From Allodiplogaster sudhausi (lineage: Eukaryota; Nematoda; Chromadorea; Rhabditida; Diplogasteridae), in assembly GCA_945643635.1 (NCBI GenBank), contig CALZFC010000043.1, forward strand, positions 803,501 through 867,500: 64,000 bases of DNA, given 5' to 3'. The notes under the pieces are model-generated. The model had not been told where the DNA came from. It saw nothing but the letters and a program-made list of their open reading frames with translations, and made no database searches. Positions 38,231-49,918 of the stretch are shown one piece after another. Position 1 is the first letter of the stretch. Each line of letters begins with the position of its first letter. The position numbers and the translations under genes were made by a program.

Positions 38231-38319
<89 letters not shown>

Positions 38320-38522
38320 ATGGACACAATGTCATCCAACTAACTGCAGGGATCTTCAACGCGTTCGGAAGCGTGACGGGTTTCGTGGGAGTGTACATCG
38401 CGGGTCATGTACTGGAGGCCACGGGTAACAACTGGTCGCTGGTGTTCTGGCTGACTGCGGCGCAGTGCCTCATCGGCTGCGCTGTCTTCTCCTTCGCTGG
38501 AACAGCTTCTCGTATCATTTAA
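35733..38522 (+). CDS. SLC17A9: SLC17A9 (VNUT)-type vesicular nucleotide transporter
   Basis: Major-facilitator transporter; SLC17A9 loads ATP into secretory vesicles. Eleven exons (35733-35794, 36094-36220, 36442-36661, 36775-36874, 37020-37093, 37141-37193, 37273-37364, 37466-37562, 37741-37863, 38035-38206, 38350-38522) give 430 residues in unbroken phase. The TM1 motif ARAALPISI corresponds to human ARSSMPICT, with the transport-critical Arg. Other matches are SSFFWGYASTQLVAGWLADR, GGVGSLLLDASGWRTLF, FNWLPSFFHDTFPDAK and GGVSVNPHDFAPNHTGAVFG. This is closer to SLC17A9 than to the VGLUT gene at 55-61 kb. Most introns contain (CT)n or (GA)n. Substrate is inferred from family only. Confidence 0.9.
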
Positions 38523-38896
38523 GAGATGATGTCCATCCGTGCTCTATATTCTCGCAGTTCCTCGCATCCTTTCAGCTCTTCCTTCGTGAATTCTTTCACT
38601 CTCCTCGCAACTCCGGTTTTCTCTCCACATTGTGATTGAATTGATCTATAATACGGGTCCCTCCTGGTTTATTGTGCAATAATTGCGCTTTTTTTGTATG
38701 AAAGTTGCTTCCGACAACACGAATAAAATTATGTTAATTTCGAAAAAAAATGTTGCTGGTTAAAGAATTTTCATGACATTTTATTACACGACGGTTATGT
38801 GTAAATTACAAATAAGTTTTGTGCGAGAGTGAGTTTTTAGTTTTGTTTTCGTCTTGCACTATAAATGCAAAAACGATTTTTACTACAACACGTTCG

Positions 38897-39097
38897 TCCT
38901 GCCTCTAGTAAAAAGCGAATGGCAAATAAATGGTAATGGCCAAGTATCCCGTGTTTTGGCCAAATAATGGCGCAAGGCTACTAGTTTACTGATACTCGTC
39001 CTACCATTAATGAACCATTTCTGCGAAATATTGCAAGTTTTGCACAATTCCACCATTACCTCGCGGGGAATTGGACCATTCGCTTTTTACCAGAGGC
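38897..39097. mobile_element. Small MITE-like element, about 200 bp
   Basis: The inverted ends gcctctagtaaaaagcgaat and gcctctggtaaaaagcgaat differ by one base; CGTTCG occurs next to both ends (38891-38896 and 39097-39102), as a possible target duplication. No coding capacity. Confidence 0.65.
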
Positions 39098-39428
39098 GTT
39101 CGACGGGGCATTCGGACCGGCTGCGCAAGTTCAGAGGAGACTTACGCCCCCTAACTTTTAATAGGGGAGCATCCTCTATATACTGATAGGTCTAATTGGG
39201 GGGAGGGGGTGTTGAAGTGGATAGCTACTAGTAGATCTCGAGGGCTTACGCGCGTCTTGCCAAGGTTGTCTTTTGATCTGCTGAGCATCGCTTATGAGGT
39301 GTAGAAGGCTCGCGCTCGCTTCTCTATTCCCTTTCTTCTCTCACGTTCATTTAGGTGTTCTTTCCACTCGTTGCCTCCTATCACCGTGCAGCTTTGCAGG
39401 GGAGTAGCCGAGGAGTGACTCGCTGGCC

Positions 39429-41758
39429 ATGAATGGCCCTTCTGAGCCAATGCAGTACTACTCAGCTCCTGCTGGCTTTAACTCAGTTGCCGCTCCGCCT
39501 ACCTTCGAACTCATTCCTCATCGTGTCTTTGTTGGCGGTTTTGTACCTGCAGTCAGTTTTCCATTCTAATCTGCTCTTTGATTTAGAGCTTTGTTGTCTT
39601 CGCAGACCAATGAGGAGGATCTCCGCAAGCACTTCGAGCAGTTCTATCGCATCCGCGAAGTCAAGGTCATCCGTGACCAGAATGGAGTTAGCAAAGGATA
39701 TGGATTCGTCACGTTCGACACGCAGGAAGAGGCTGATGCTGTTCGTTCCATGGTACGTGATTCTTCCCCTTCCACGCAGAACTTCAATCTTCTGTTTTGA
39801 AGAGTGCGGAGCGGTTGGAATTCAAAGGCCGCAGATTGAATCTGGGCCCAGCTCTCCGTCGGATGGTCCCACGATTCTCAACGGAGTACGCAATGGCCAC
39901 GCCGAGTGGCCAGCTGGTTCCTTCACCGACTGTTCCTTATGCCACTTACGCCTTCCCCGCTCAGGTATCTCTTCCCCCTTCAAACCTATTTTGGGCGGTC
40001 GGTGCTTCACCTTTATTGTGGTTGAAGTTGTTTTTCTTTAGCCAAATGAAGCCTTCAGGGAGGTTTTGTCAATTTTTTGGTGATGTGTTTGTGTTCGCGG
40101 AAATCATTAAAACTTATCATTAATGTTTACCAGTGTCTTTTAAAGGAGACCTCTTACGAATATGCATGCGGTTTTGGGAAATCTGTTGTATCCTCTGATT
40201 CTCTCATTTTAGTGCTCTCGTTTGTATTCTCTAGCACGTGCTAAAGCTATCTTTAGCAGCAGAGACCGCAAAGAAGAAAACGTTCTTGCTAGCAAGGGAA
40301 ATGGAGTGAGAAAGCAAGAGTATCAGAAAATACAGTTATTATTTTTAATCTGAATGAACAACTTTTTAATCTAAGCTTTTTCTCCTTAAAAAAAACAGTA
40401 AAATTGTCGTAAAGAAGCGCGTTGTGTTAGCGGAATTTGAAGTGGTATTCCAGCCAACTTCGCCAGTCGCCACTCAGCCTTCCTACGTACTGATGTCCCC
40501 TCCGGTCTCCTCTGCTCCGGCCTCTTTCCTTCTTTCACCATCCGAGAGTGTGGAAGTCGCTGCCGCTCCTTCCAATGTTGGCTCGCTCTCTTCTCAGCTT
40601 CTCTCTCCCCTCTCATCTCTCGTTCTCTCCCTCTCTTTCTTTCTCTATCTTCTCTGATTCTCCCTTTGCAGCAGTCTTCGCAGCATCATCTGGGATCTAT
40701 GTACTCACCTTCTCCATTCTTCATGCCGAGTTCTCCAGTTAGTTCAATTGCTCAGCCTCCATGACTGTATCGTTGTTTGGTTGAAGATGTTCGGCAGCGT
40801 GGATCTGTCTCGTTCTCTGTCTTCCTACGGCCGTCCCCAGCTGCCCCCTCTGATGTCCCCTCAGGCCTTCTACCAACCGGCTGCTGACTTCGCTGCATTC
40901 CACGTGAGCTTCCCTCCCCTTCGCATCCCCTCCCCCTTCTTCTTGCAGATGGCCACGAATGGTGGATACATGTGCACTCCTCCTCGCGAGCCGCCAGCCC
41001 CTCCGGCCACTCCGATCTACTCTGCCCTGCACGAGGCGGCAACTGCTGCTTTCCAGCTCACCTCTTCTCCCTCCACTCCGATCCAGCTCCATCCGTTCTC
41101 TCTCCAGCAGCCTCCTCACCATGCCCATCATGGAGGAGTCAGAGATATTAAAAGAGTCAGGCTGGGTCATCGACAACAAAGAAAAATAGTAGATGGGAAA
41201 GGATAAAAGAAAAATGTAGGGAAAATGATATTTAAGAAGGGGGAAGGTGTTTGATATATCCCCATTGTCGAACAATTTCTTATAGGTTCTCGTGGGGATG
41301 AAGAGGAGGAAGTTGAGAGAAATTAAAGGCAGCGGATGCCCTAGCCATGATACATTCGTGATGGGGTTGTAGTCATCCAAATCTTTACTGGGCATTTGTT
41401 CGATTATTGTCCTCTTTCCTATGATTTTGATTTTGACACTAGAATATCAAGCTAATTTATTTGCAGGCGTACTCGGTGGAAAAGCGAAACTCTGAGGAGA
41501 AGATGGCGATGACTTCCACTGCTGGAACTGCTTTCACGGTTGGACATTTAGAACTTCTTCGTAGTTTCGGTCTTATTACCAGTGACTTCTTACTCAGTCT
41601 TGTTTTGAAAATGCTAGGGATAAAGGGTAAGAATAAGGAAAGAGTTGGATTTTTTTTTCTCTTTGCAGCCCACATCGGCAGCGGCATTGACTGCGCAGCT
41701 TCAGTCCATTCAGCTGGCCTCTGCTGCTGGAGATGCCAAGTCTGGCACTGCTTTCTAG
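39429..41758 (+). CDS. DAZ/BOULE-family RNA-binding protein
   Basis: RRM protein of the DAZ family, which controls translation of germline mRNAs (C. elegans DAZ-1, animal BOULE). Nine exons (39429-39542, 39606-39752, 39803-39964, 40454-40576, 40672-40737, 40787-40903, 40949-41137, 41467-41538, 41669-41758) give 359 residues, all joins in phase 0. RNP2 is VFVGGF (33-38) and RNP1 is KGYGFVTF (68-75). The segment EFKGRRLNLGPALRR matches the DAZ-family signature (KDKKLNIGPAIRK) directly after the RRM and separates it from generic RRM proteins. The rest is Pro/Ser/Tyr-rich low complexity (QPSYVLMSPP, YGRPQLPPLMSPQAFYQPA). The exon at 40787 has a weak acceptor. The start has an acceptor (tttgcag) 30 nt upstream. 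Confidence 0.88.
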
Positions 41759-43184
41759 ACTCCCTTTCGCCTCTCTTTCTTTCTCTCTCTCACTCTCTCT
41801 CTCTCTCACTCGCTCTCTCTATGTCTCTCTCCCTCCCTTTCCCCACCTTCTCGATCCAATCCGTGCTTGTGTCCGTAAATCAGAGCTCTTTTCAGTCGTT
41901 TTGCATTCTTCTGAGACCTTGAGAATGTTTCTTTGTCTTCTGTCTGCTAGACGCAGTCTCTTCTACAGTATAATAGAGATTTGGATTATCTATCAATCCG
42001 TTCTCCCCTTCGCTTTCCCTCTCCTCTCTCCTCTCTCTCTCTCTCCTCTCGACTTCTTTGTTCCCTGGAAGTATCTTTTCCATGATTGCTTGTTATGAAC
42101 CCCTTGTGCCCCATCATTTCTTCTTGTGGTGCACTTCTTCCTTTCAAGTGATTGGCCGCAGAAAGCATTGCGTGATTCCTCGCCAACTCCGTCTTTACTA
42201 GATGTCCTTCCTATCCAGCGAAGGGAGTGGCTTCTCTCTGAGAATAGCCATAGCTTCTGCTGCGTAGCCGCTGACCCGTCGGCAGTCTAACCCGTGTCTC
42301 CTTTGAAGTTGTCCGTCGCTTCCTTTTGATGCCTTGTACTCCTTTTTGAAACTCAGCACTTCTTTCTGCAAACGTATTCCAGTTTTCGAATTCTTTCTGA
42401 CTTACCCTGTTTTATCCTCGAAATTACTCATATTTAGCCTTGGTCTGTCTCTTAAGAGTGGATGTTATAAGCTAAAATGATCACAATGTCCTGAATATAT
42501 ATTAAGTAATAACGTACTGCGTAAATAATGACTCGAATGAATAAATGTTTAAAGTAGCTCCGTACCGTTTCAGCAGACATTCTTGAAGTATTGGAGGGGT
42601 GAGGGGTCAAGACGTCATCCGGGATGGGGCGTGGCAGAAAGGGAGGAGTGGGTAGGCGGGGTCTGCCTTCCCTTCCCATCACAGTTCACTCTTGCATTCC
42701 ACCCATTCCGACCGTGCTGGTCGCCATGCCATTCCCACTTCTTGCGCAGCACCCTCTTCTGCCCAACCTTCCCTCTTTCTCTTCCGTCTCTCCTCTCTCT
42801 CTCTATGTCTCTACCGTACTTCATATCTTGCTGATTATCAATCCGTGGAGTGCTATAACTTGAAAAAGTTCTCTGTAATGACTTATTTCAGCTTCCGCCC
42901 AAGCCTACCTTCCTCTGCCTGGTTCAAGAACTCGTCTTTGGGTGTGATGACTGCTGCCCTTAAACTTCACCTCTCAGGTACGTTATCAGTTGAAAAGTGG
43001 GAGTGCAAGCGACTGAACAAATTTTGAGATATCTCCCTGGTTTCTAGTTGGAAGTGAGCAACCAATATGATGCTTTTTGAATTGTACATGAGAATGTTGC
43101 CCGAGGTCATTATTTCCTCTTCTCTCCTTAATTTTTTTTCGCTCTTTCGCAGATTCTACTTTATGTATGACAATATGAAATGTG
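41759..43184. other. Spacer between DAZ and the neuropeptide gene
   Basis: Short (CT)n tracts at 41768-41830 and 42018-42045; otherwise no recognised feature. Confidence 0.5.
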
Positions 43185-43523
43185 ATGATGAAGTTGTTTT
43201 CCCTTGTAGCGTGGCTGTTCTTTGCTTCCCTACTGATGAGCGACCTTCTTTCTCCCTCCGAAGGACGAATCTACCTCGTGAAGTCAACAAAGAACTCGAC
43301 GAAGGGATGCAAGGTGTGTCTGGGAATGCTCGAGGGTCTTCTCATTGGCCCGCTTTTCCATTTCCTAGTCTTCCTTTCTCATATGACCAATTGCCATTTC
43401 TCGCATATGTTGATGTTTCTTTCATTCCATTTGTTTTACACTTGATTGCACTGCCAAAGATAGAGAAATGGAGAGAGAGAGAGAGAGAGGGGGGAGGGGG
43501 AGGGGAGAGGAAGGAGGGAGAAA

Positions 43524-43560
<37 letters not shown>

Positions 43561-44085
43561 GAGAGAGGCAGGGGAGAGAGAGAAAGAGAGATAGAGAGAG
43601 AGAAAGAGAGAAGCTCATCTCCATTCATCCATCCGAACAGCAATTCATAAGAATAAGGAAGAAAGAGAAGATAATAGAGAAGTGAGTGGGCTGACCCTGA
43701 GATTTCATTCAACTTTGCCATCTAACCACTTTGATCTTTCACCACCGAATTTATAATTCGTTAAACTCAAGCTGAAAGAAATTATAATAATTTATTGATA
43801 TCAGTTAGAAGGGAAATCATGGAAGGAGAGAAATACAGAGAGAGAGCGAGAGAGAGAGATAGAGAGAGCGAAATGGAGGGATAGAAAAAGACAAAGGGAA
43901 GAGAGTGGGATAGAGTGTGGAGAGATCTCTTGCTCCGTATCATTGTCCATTATCTTTCATCGTGCACAAAGAGCACTTTTCGCACTTATCCATATCAACC
44001 ATTGTTATTTTTAAATACCTCTTGACTATTCTTGTAACTCAGACAGGAGATAAGATAGAACAGGAGGGAGAGGGGAGAATGAGAG

Positions 44086-44123
<38 letters not shown>

Positions 44124-44667
44124 AGAATGAGAGGGGGGGGGAGAGAGAGAGATAGGGGAGAATGAGAGGGGGAGAGAGAGAGAGAGAGAGAGAGAGGGGA
44201 GAATGAGAGGGAGGGGGAGAGAGAGGGGAGAATGAGAGGGGGGGGGGGAGAGAGAGAGGGAGGGGAGAGAGTTAATTGGAAGACCAAGCAAGAGAGAAAA
44301 GGTAGTAGAACGGAGGCTTGCTACTTTTATCAGATCATATCTTCAAATCAAGAGCTATCATTCTGGTATTTTCCTAAGCTCCTCCAAGAATAGTTCCCCC
44401 TCTCTCACTCAGTCTCTCTCTCACACTCTCACCTTTCAGATTCTTCGTCGTCCAGCCCTGCACGAAGTGATGGACCGAGTGTGTATCATGTGCCACGAGA
44501 TGTTCTCTCACTCCCGTCCGAATCTGCGTTCGGAATGTCGCTCGGAATGTTTCCGCTCTTCTCACTTCCAGGAATGTCTCCGTATCTTCGTGTCTTCCTC
44601 TGACTCGATGAATGCTGGTCCTCTTCTCGCTGTCAGGGAAGCTCTTGTCCTGGACGACAACGAGTAG
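43185..44667 (+). CDS. CHH/ITP-family neuropeptide precursor
   Basis: Secreted peptide of the crustacean hyperglycaemic hormone / ion transport peptide superfamily. Two exons (43185-43313 and 44440-44667) encode 118 residues, joined in phase 0. A signal peptide (MMKLFSLVAWLFFASLLMS) precedes a mature domain with six cysteines at 42, 58, 61, 76, 80 and 89. The spacing is 15-2-14-3-8, against 15-2-12-3-8 in arthropod ITP. The segment VMDRVCIMCHEMF matches ITP RLDRICEDCYNLF, and RSECRSECFRSSHFQECL matches the C4-C6 region. The C-terminus lacks an amidation signal (ends LVLDDNE). The 1.1-kb intron is full of (GA)n. Function in this animal is inferred from family only. Confidence 0.82.
43466..43615. 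repeat. (GA)n tract in neuropeptide intron
   Basis: Purine-only microsatellite with ggg interruptions. A second block of the same kind, with gggagaatgagagg units, lies at 44060-44270. Confidence 0.95.
44060..44270. repeat. Purine tandem repeat with ggagaatgagagg units
   Basis: At least five gggagaatgagaggg units spaced by (GA)n in the same intron. Confidence 0.85.
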
Positions 44668-45802
44668 CCTTTCCATTTCATCCTTCTTAACAGTTTATCA
44701 TTTCTTTTATTTTGTCACTTCCTTCTCCCTCCAATTCTCACCGTTGACACACAAATGTTATGAGACGTTATTTCTATATTAAAAAAAATTAAATGTGAAC
44801 TAAGCTAAAGGCACAATTCGTCATCAGCGATGATTTACTAAAATGATGTAATATCGGAACGAATGGATGAGTTCTTTGCCTTCGTTGCTCACAGTTAGAG
44901 TATTCGTGACCCTTCCACACGGTTTCTATTCATCTTCCGTTACCCTCATCTTCAACTGCTTGTTGCCACAACTTTTATATTATTTCCTGTCCTTCTTGTT
45001 TCCCAACTATCTCTCATTCTCTCTCCCATACTCACTCTTATTTTTCCCGTGTAGTCACTCTCTCATAATCTCTCTCTCTCCCTCTCTCTCTCATAATCTC
45101 TCTCTCCCTCTCTCTCTCATAATCTCTCTCTCCCTCTCTCTCTCCCTCTCTCTACCTCTCGCTCTCCTCTCATCTCACTTGCCTCTCTCCTCTTGCTCTT
45201 TATCACTCTTAGCTCTCACCATTGCTCTTCATTGCTAACATACATATCTGTTTCATTGTTTCCCGTTTCCAGTCCCTTACAATCCAAACTCTGAACTACA
45301 ACTTCTGATCTTCCTATGCCTTTCGTGCGGGTCAATCCCCACCAACATTCAACTTATTAGATTCCCTCGGCTAGTTACATCGCTAATAATATAATGTAAT
45401 AATAATTCAGTGTTTCTCTTGCCTTCGTTGAGAAAATGTCTGTGTATATTTGGACATTTGACCTGTTTTATTTAGACTGTATGCATAGGTTCACAGTGGA
45501 AAGCGGGTTCTGTTCGACCTCGCGTTTTTTTTCTCAATTTCTTGTCTGATGCAGCAGCTCTCTCGTTCACTTTCCGTGTTCTCAACACATTATCACTTTT
45601 TCTTCTTGTTCTTCCTCTTCTTCCTGACAACTCCTTTTTCAAAAGAACAACACACGCCTTTGTCTCTTTCTAATCATAATATTATGCTTGAAGCATTTTC
45701 CTTTCGAGCATAATTTACACTCTTTCAGCTCTTCGTTCTCACTCTCCTAATCTGCCTCTTTCTCCTGTCTCTCTACACTTTCTTCCCTCTCCCTTCCCTT
45801 GT

Positions 45803-45838
<36 letters not shown>

Positions 45839-46356
45839 CTTTTCCCTATCTGTGTCAAGTAATTGTTCTTATCTCGTTCCACTTTCCGAGTAACACTTTT
45901 TACTTCTATTGCGGGCAATAAATTATGATACGAAAAGAGGCTGTTGTGGCCTCAGCTAGCGATTGCTTCATTTCCTCCCAGTTTTCTGTTTCTCGATTTC
46001 TCGTCCTGTTATTTTCTATAACAATCGCCACTCTTTTTACATGAATGCAAGAACGCATAAAGCGTCTTCGAGTTTCTCATTCCATCTATTCTGCTAACAT
46101 TATATCATTTCTATGATTCACTAAATTGAGTTTGGAGAAAAGAAAGTTGAAATGACATGACGTGGTTGGTTGGTAAGATATTCTCAGACGAGGAAAATGC
46201 AACAAACTTCGGGAGATTCGTTCCATTCATGCATTAGATGGTGAGAGAGCTGACCGAACCTCACATTCTGTCTTCCTAACTCTCTCTCTCTTTCTCTCTC
46301 TCTCTCAATACATCTATCGTTATATCTCTCTCGCTCTGTCTCTCTGTGTCTATTTG

Positions 46357-46423
<67 letters not shown>

Positions 46424-47625
46424 GTTCTCTCATTCCCTCCTACAACTGCCCATATTCCGTAGATGTCTTTCTGATTCACCCAGCTATCCTCCTCCACTAA
46501 CATAAGAATTGGGAAACTTCAATAAACAAACATTGATTGAGAAAGTCGCGCACACTTCCCACCCAATTTGGTGCGAGCATTTATAGATACAGAATGATTT
46601 GGATTAGGACAACTGATGGAGTCAGGAAAATGACTACGAGGAGAGTAAGAGGTAGAGGAAGAGCGAGAGAGCGAAAGTAAAAGAGAGAAAGAGAATGAGA
46701 GAGAGCGAAGGTAAAAGAGAGAATGAGAGTGAGAGAGCGAGAGTAAGATTGAGAAAGAGTGAGCGAATGAAAGTAAGCGAGATAGGGAAAGAGGGAGGGA
46801 AGGAGTTGTTGAGGAAGTTGTGGGCGGATGGGTTTTTGTCATCAGAAATAGTCAGCGAGGTACTCTAATACCTTTCGCTGAAATGTTGCTAATTTTGGGA
46901 ACAGTCATTACATGAATAGAAAAGAAAACCTTGACAAGTGCGATACTCGATGATCAGACTGTGAGGGAGGAACCGAGATATATCCGTCCCATTTTTCACC
47001 ATTTTTGTCCTGCCCAGCGTCCACAACCCGCGCTCGTTCATTTCCTGCATCATAAATAGAAAGCCATCGACTGAAGATGAAAGAAGATCGAAGGGAAGAG
47101 AAGAACATCCCCGTATTCGAAGATACAACGTCAAGACGGGTGAAATTGAAACTACCTCGTGCATTTACAAGGAAGGAAGAGAACGAAGCTGACGTGTAAA
47201 TAAATGAGAAAGGATCTGGAGAGAGAAAGAGGGATAAATAGAGAGAAAGAGAGAGAGAGAGAGAGAGGGATACATAGAGAGAGGGACATAGAGAGAGAGA
47301 GAGAGAGCGAGAATACTTATGCATAAATGAACAAATAGAATGAGAGAAGCAGACTATCAATTAAATGGAATATGTACCTTGAACACATTTTCATGGTCAG
47401 CTCAAGGTGTGGTTTGATTGAGCAGGTACGTGAGAAATGATAAGATATGTGAGAGAAGAAGGTAAGTCCACTCCTCCCGTGCACGAAGCAGATTCTCCTC
47501 CTACTTCCCCAAAGTCATCATTTCTTGCAATAAAAGCCATAAAGCGCACTAGAAGTTGCACTGTGTACGAGGATTAGGTTGCATGGCCCAGCCTCTCCTC
47601 TTCTTCACTCACGTTTCCTCATTAT

Positions 47626-47657
<32 letters not shown>

Positions 47658-47800
47658 CTTTGCATGATCTAGTCCCTTCTCTTCTTCTCTCCGCTCTCTC
47701 TCTCTCTCTCACTCTCTCTCTCCTATGTTATCCTGCATTGCTTATACTTTTATTGTTAGACAAGCATGTACTTTTCTTGATTTGATTTGTGATACAGTTG
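44668..47800. other. Intergenic region with pyrimidine repeats
   Basis: A tandem tctcataatctctctctccc array lies at 45060-45155, with (CT)n at 45811-45840, 46280-46420 and 47636-47660, and (GA)n at 46670-46800 and 47220-47310. A minus-strand open stretch at 47160-46950 (LTLYLRIRGCSSLPFDLLSS) is non-repetitive but unrecognised. Confidence 0.5.
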
Positions 47801-48124
47801 ATGCCATCTTCTGTGAATGGCCTTGTGAGCCGAGTCGCCGTGGTGCAGGCCGGTTCTGTCATCTACAACACGGCGGCTACACTCGACAAGATGGACAAGT
47901 TCGTTGAAGAGGCGGCCCGAGAAAGGGCAGAGCTCGTGCTCTTTCCAGGTAAGCACCGGAAATACGCAGCGAGACCAAGGGATGATGATAATTGTTACTG
48001 AGAGATACAACTGGCGACACGCCATTGAAAATAGAAGAAAACGTAGATGTTTCATATTTATAGTTCAAATCCGTCTTGAAATGCACTCTCTTCTTTCACT
48101 CTCTGCTCGATTCATCTCTCTCTT

Positions 48125-48172
<48 letters not shown>

Positions 48173-48243
48173 TTCTCTTCGCCAGTGATCGCTCCATCTC
48201 TCTTTCGCTTTCTCTGTCTCTCTCTTCGCCATTCATCTATTCA

Positions 48244-48275
<32 letters not shown>

Positions 48276-48348
48276 CACTCTCTCTCTCTCTCTCTCTTCA
48301 CTCTCTCTCTCTCTTCACTCTCTCTCTCTCTCTCCGCAATTCATCTAT

Positions 48349-48382
<34 letters not shown>

Positions 48383-49688
48383 ATATATCAGAAGCATTCA
48401 TCGGTGGGTATCCGAAGACTCTGGACTTCGGCGTGAATCTCGGCTTGCGAAGCGAGGAAGGAAGAGAGGAATTCGCGAAGTAGGTTCAACTGATACGGGG
48501 ATATGTTCTTTTCTTGGTCAGATTGGTGGTGAAAGAGAAGAAAGAGGAACACTGCTTTTTACAGATATTTTGCATCCTCGATAACAGAAAAGGGTGAGGA
48601 GGCAAAGCGAATCGGAAAGACGGCGAAGAAGTACAACGTTTGGATTGCAATTGGAGTGGTGGAGAGAGATGGCAGCACTCTCTACTGCTCAGTTACTTTC
48701 TCTAATCTTCCTGATATCTCTCCCCCTCTCTTCTCTCTCCACCTCTTTTCTCTCTCCCTCTCCCCCTCTTTTCTCTCTCTCCCTCCCCCTCTTTTCTCTC
48801 TCCCTCTCTCCCCCTCTTTTCTCTCTCCGTCTCACTCCTTCTCTCCACTACCCTCTTGAGGTGTTTATCTTCTCTTCATCTGGTGATCTTGTCTGCAAGC
48901 ATCGTAAGCTTCTGCCCACCGGCTTGGAGAGATGTGTTTGGGGTCGTGGAGATGGCTCGACCATGAAAGTAGTAGACAGTCCCGTGGGCAGACTCGCCAC
49001 TGCCATCTGCTGGGAGAACTACATGCCACTCTACCGCACTTCTCTTTACGCACAAGGTTGCCTTCCTCTCTCTCTGTCTCTGTCTCTCTCCTTCTTTCTC
49101 TCTCTCTGTCTCTCTCCTTCTCTTTATCTCTCTATCGACTCCTTTCAGGGTGTGAAGTGTATCTGGCCCCAACAGTGGACTGTCGTGATGTGTGGCTGCC
49201 TTCGATGCAGATGATAGCATTGGAGGGGCGCTCCTTCGTAGTTTCAGCCTGTCAATTCCTGCGAGTCTCGGACTTTCCTGATGGACACTCAATCCGTTCC
49301 AATTTCCCTCCTGAACACGTAGGCAGACTTGTATATGTACATATGTCATCTTTGAATGAAATCTAATCATTGGGATTGCGTTCTTTGAAATGAATCTTGA
49401 GGTTCTGATAAGTGGTGGATCCTGTGCCGTTGACCCCCTCGGGAGGGTTCTTCTTCAGCCAGACTTCTCGGGGGAGATGCTGAGGATTGTTCAAATTGAC
49501 CATTCTCTTATTCCCAAGGCTAATTGCTTTATTCTTTCCTTGCACATGAGAAAGGGAGAAGTGGAAATGCCTAGCAGGCTCGCTTCGACATGGACGTGAG
49601 TGGCCATTACTCCCGTCCAGACATCTTCCAACTCGTAGTCAACCACGCAGAACAGAAGAATCTCGTGACTCTCACAAACAACCATTGA
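47801..49688 (+). CDS. Nitrilase (carbon-nitrogen hydrolase, Nit1-like)
   Basis: Enzyme of the nitrilase branch that hydrolyses nitriles or related C-N bonds; the substrate is unknown. Seven exons (47801-47948, 48392-48479, 48565-48691, 48861-49056, 49149-49318, 49402-49518, 49578-49688) give 318 residues in consistent phase. The catalytic triad is complete: Glu50 (FPEAFIGGYPK, the Glu codon split by an intron), Lys137 (HRKLLPTG) and Cys171 (AICWENYMP). GDGST and a C-terminal DVSGHYSRPDIF also match the branch that includes plant nitrilases and C. elegans NIT-1, not the NitFhit amidases. The last intron has a GC donor (49519). An acceptor (gatacag) lies 3 nt before the ATG. The protein is cytosolic, with no signal peptide. 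Confidence 0.9.
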
Positions 49689-49918
49689 CGAACGCTACTT
49701 TTTATTCGCGTTGTCATTTTCTTCAGAATAAATTGTTATCTTTTAGTTGTGCGATAATGTTTGATTCCATTGTCATGCGAATACGACATTGAGAGCGTTT
49801 GCGCCAAGAAACTGAATAGAAGACATTTGCATTAAAAAAAAGGTAGGAATAGTGACTCTGACGAAGCAATTCATGCAAAGGGAAGCTATCAGTCCGTGCT
49901 GCTCCTCTCCTTCTATTT

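Noticed and set aside
46950..47160. Minus-strand open stretch before nitrilase
   Set aside because: Overlapping open frames on both strands and no recognisable family; not enough to call a gene.
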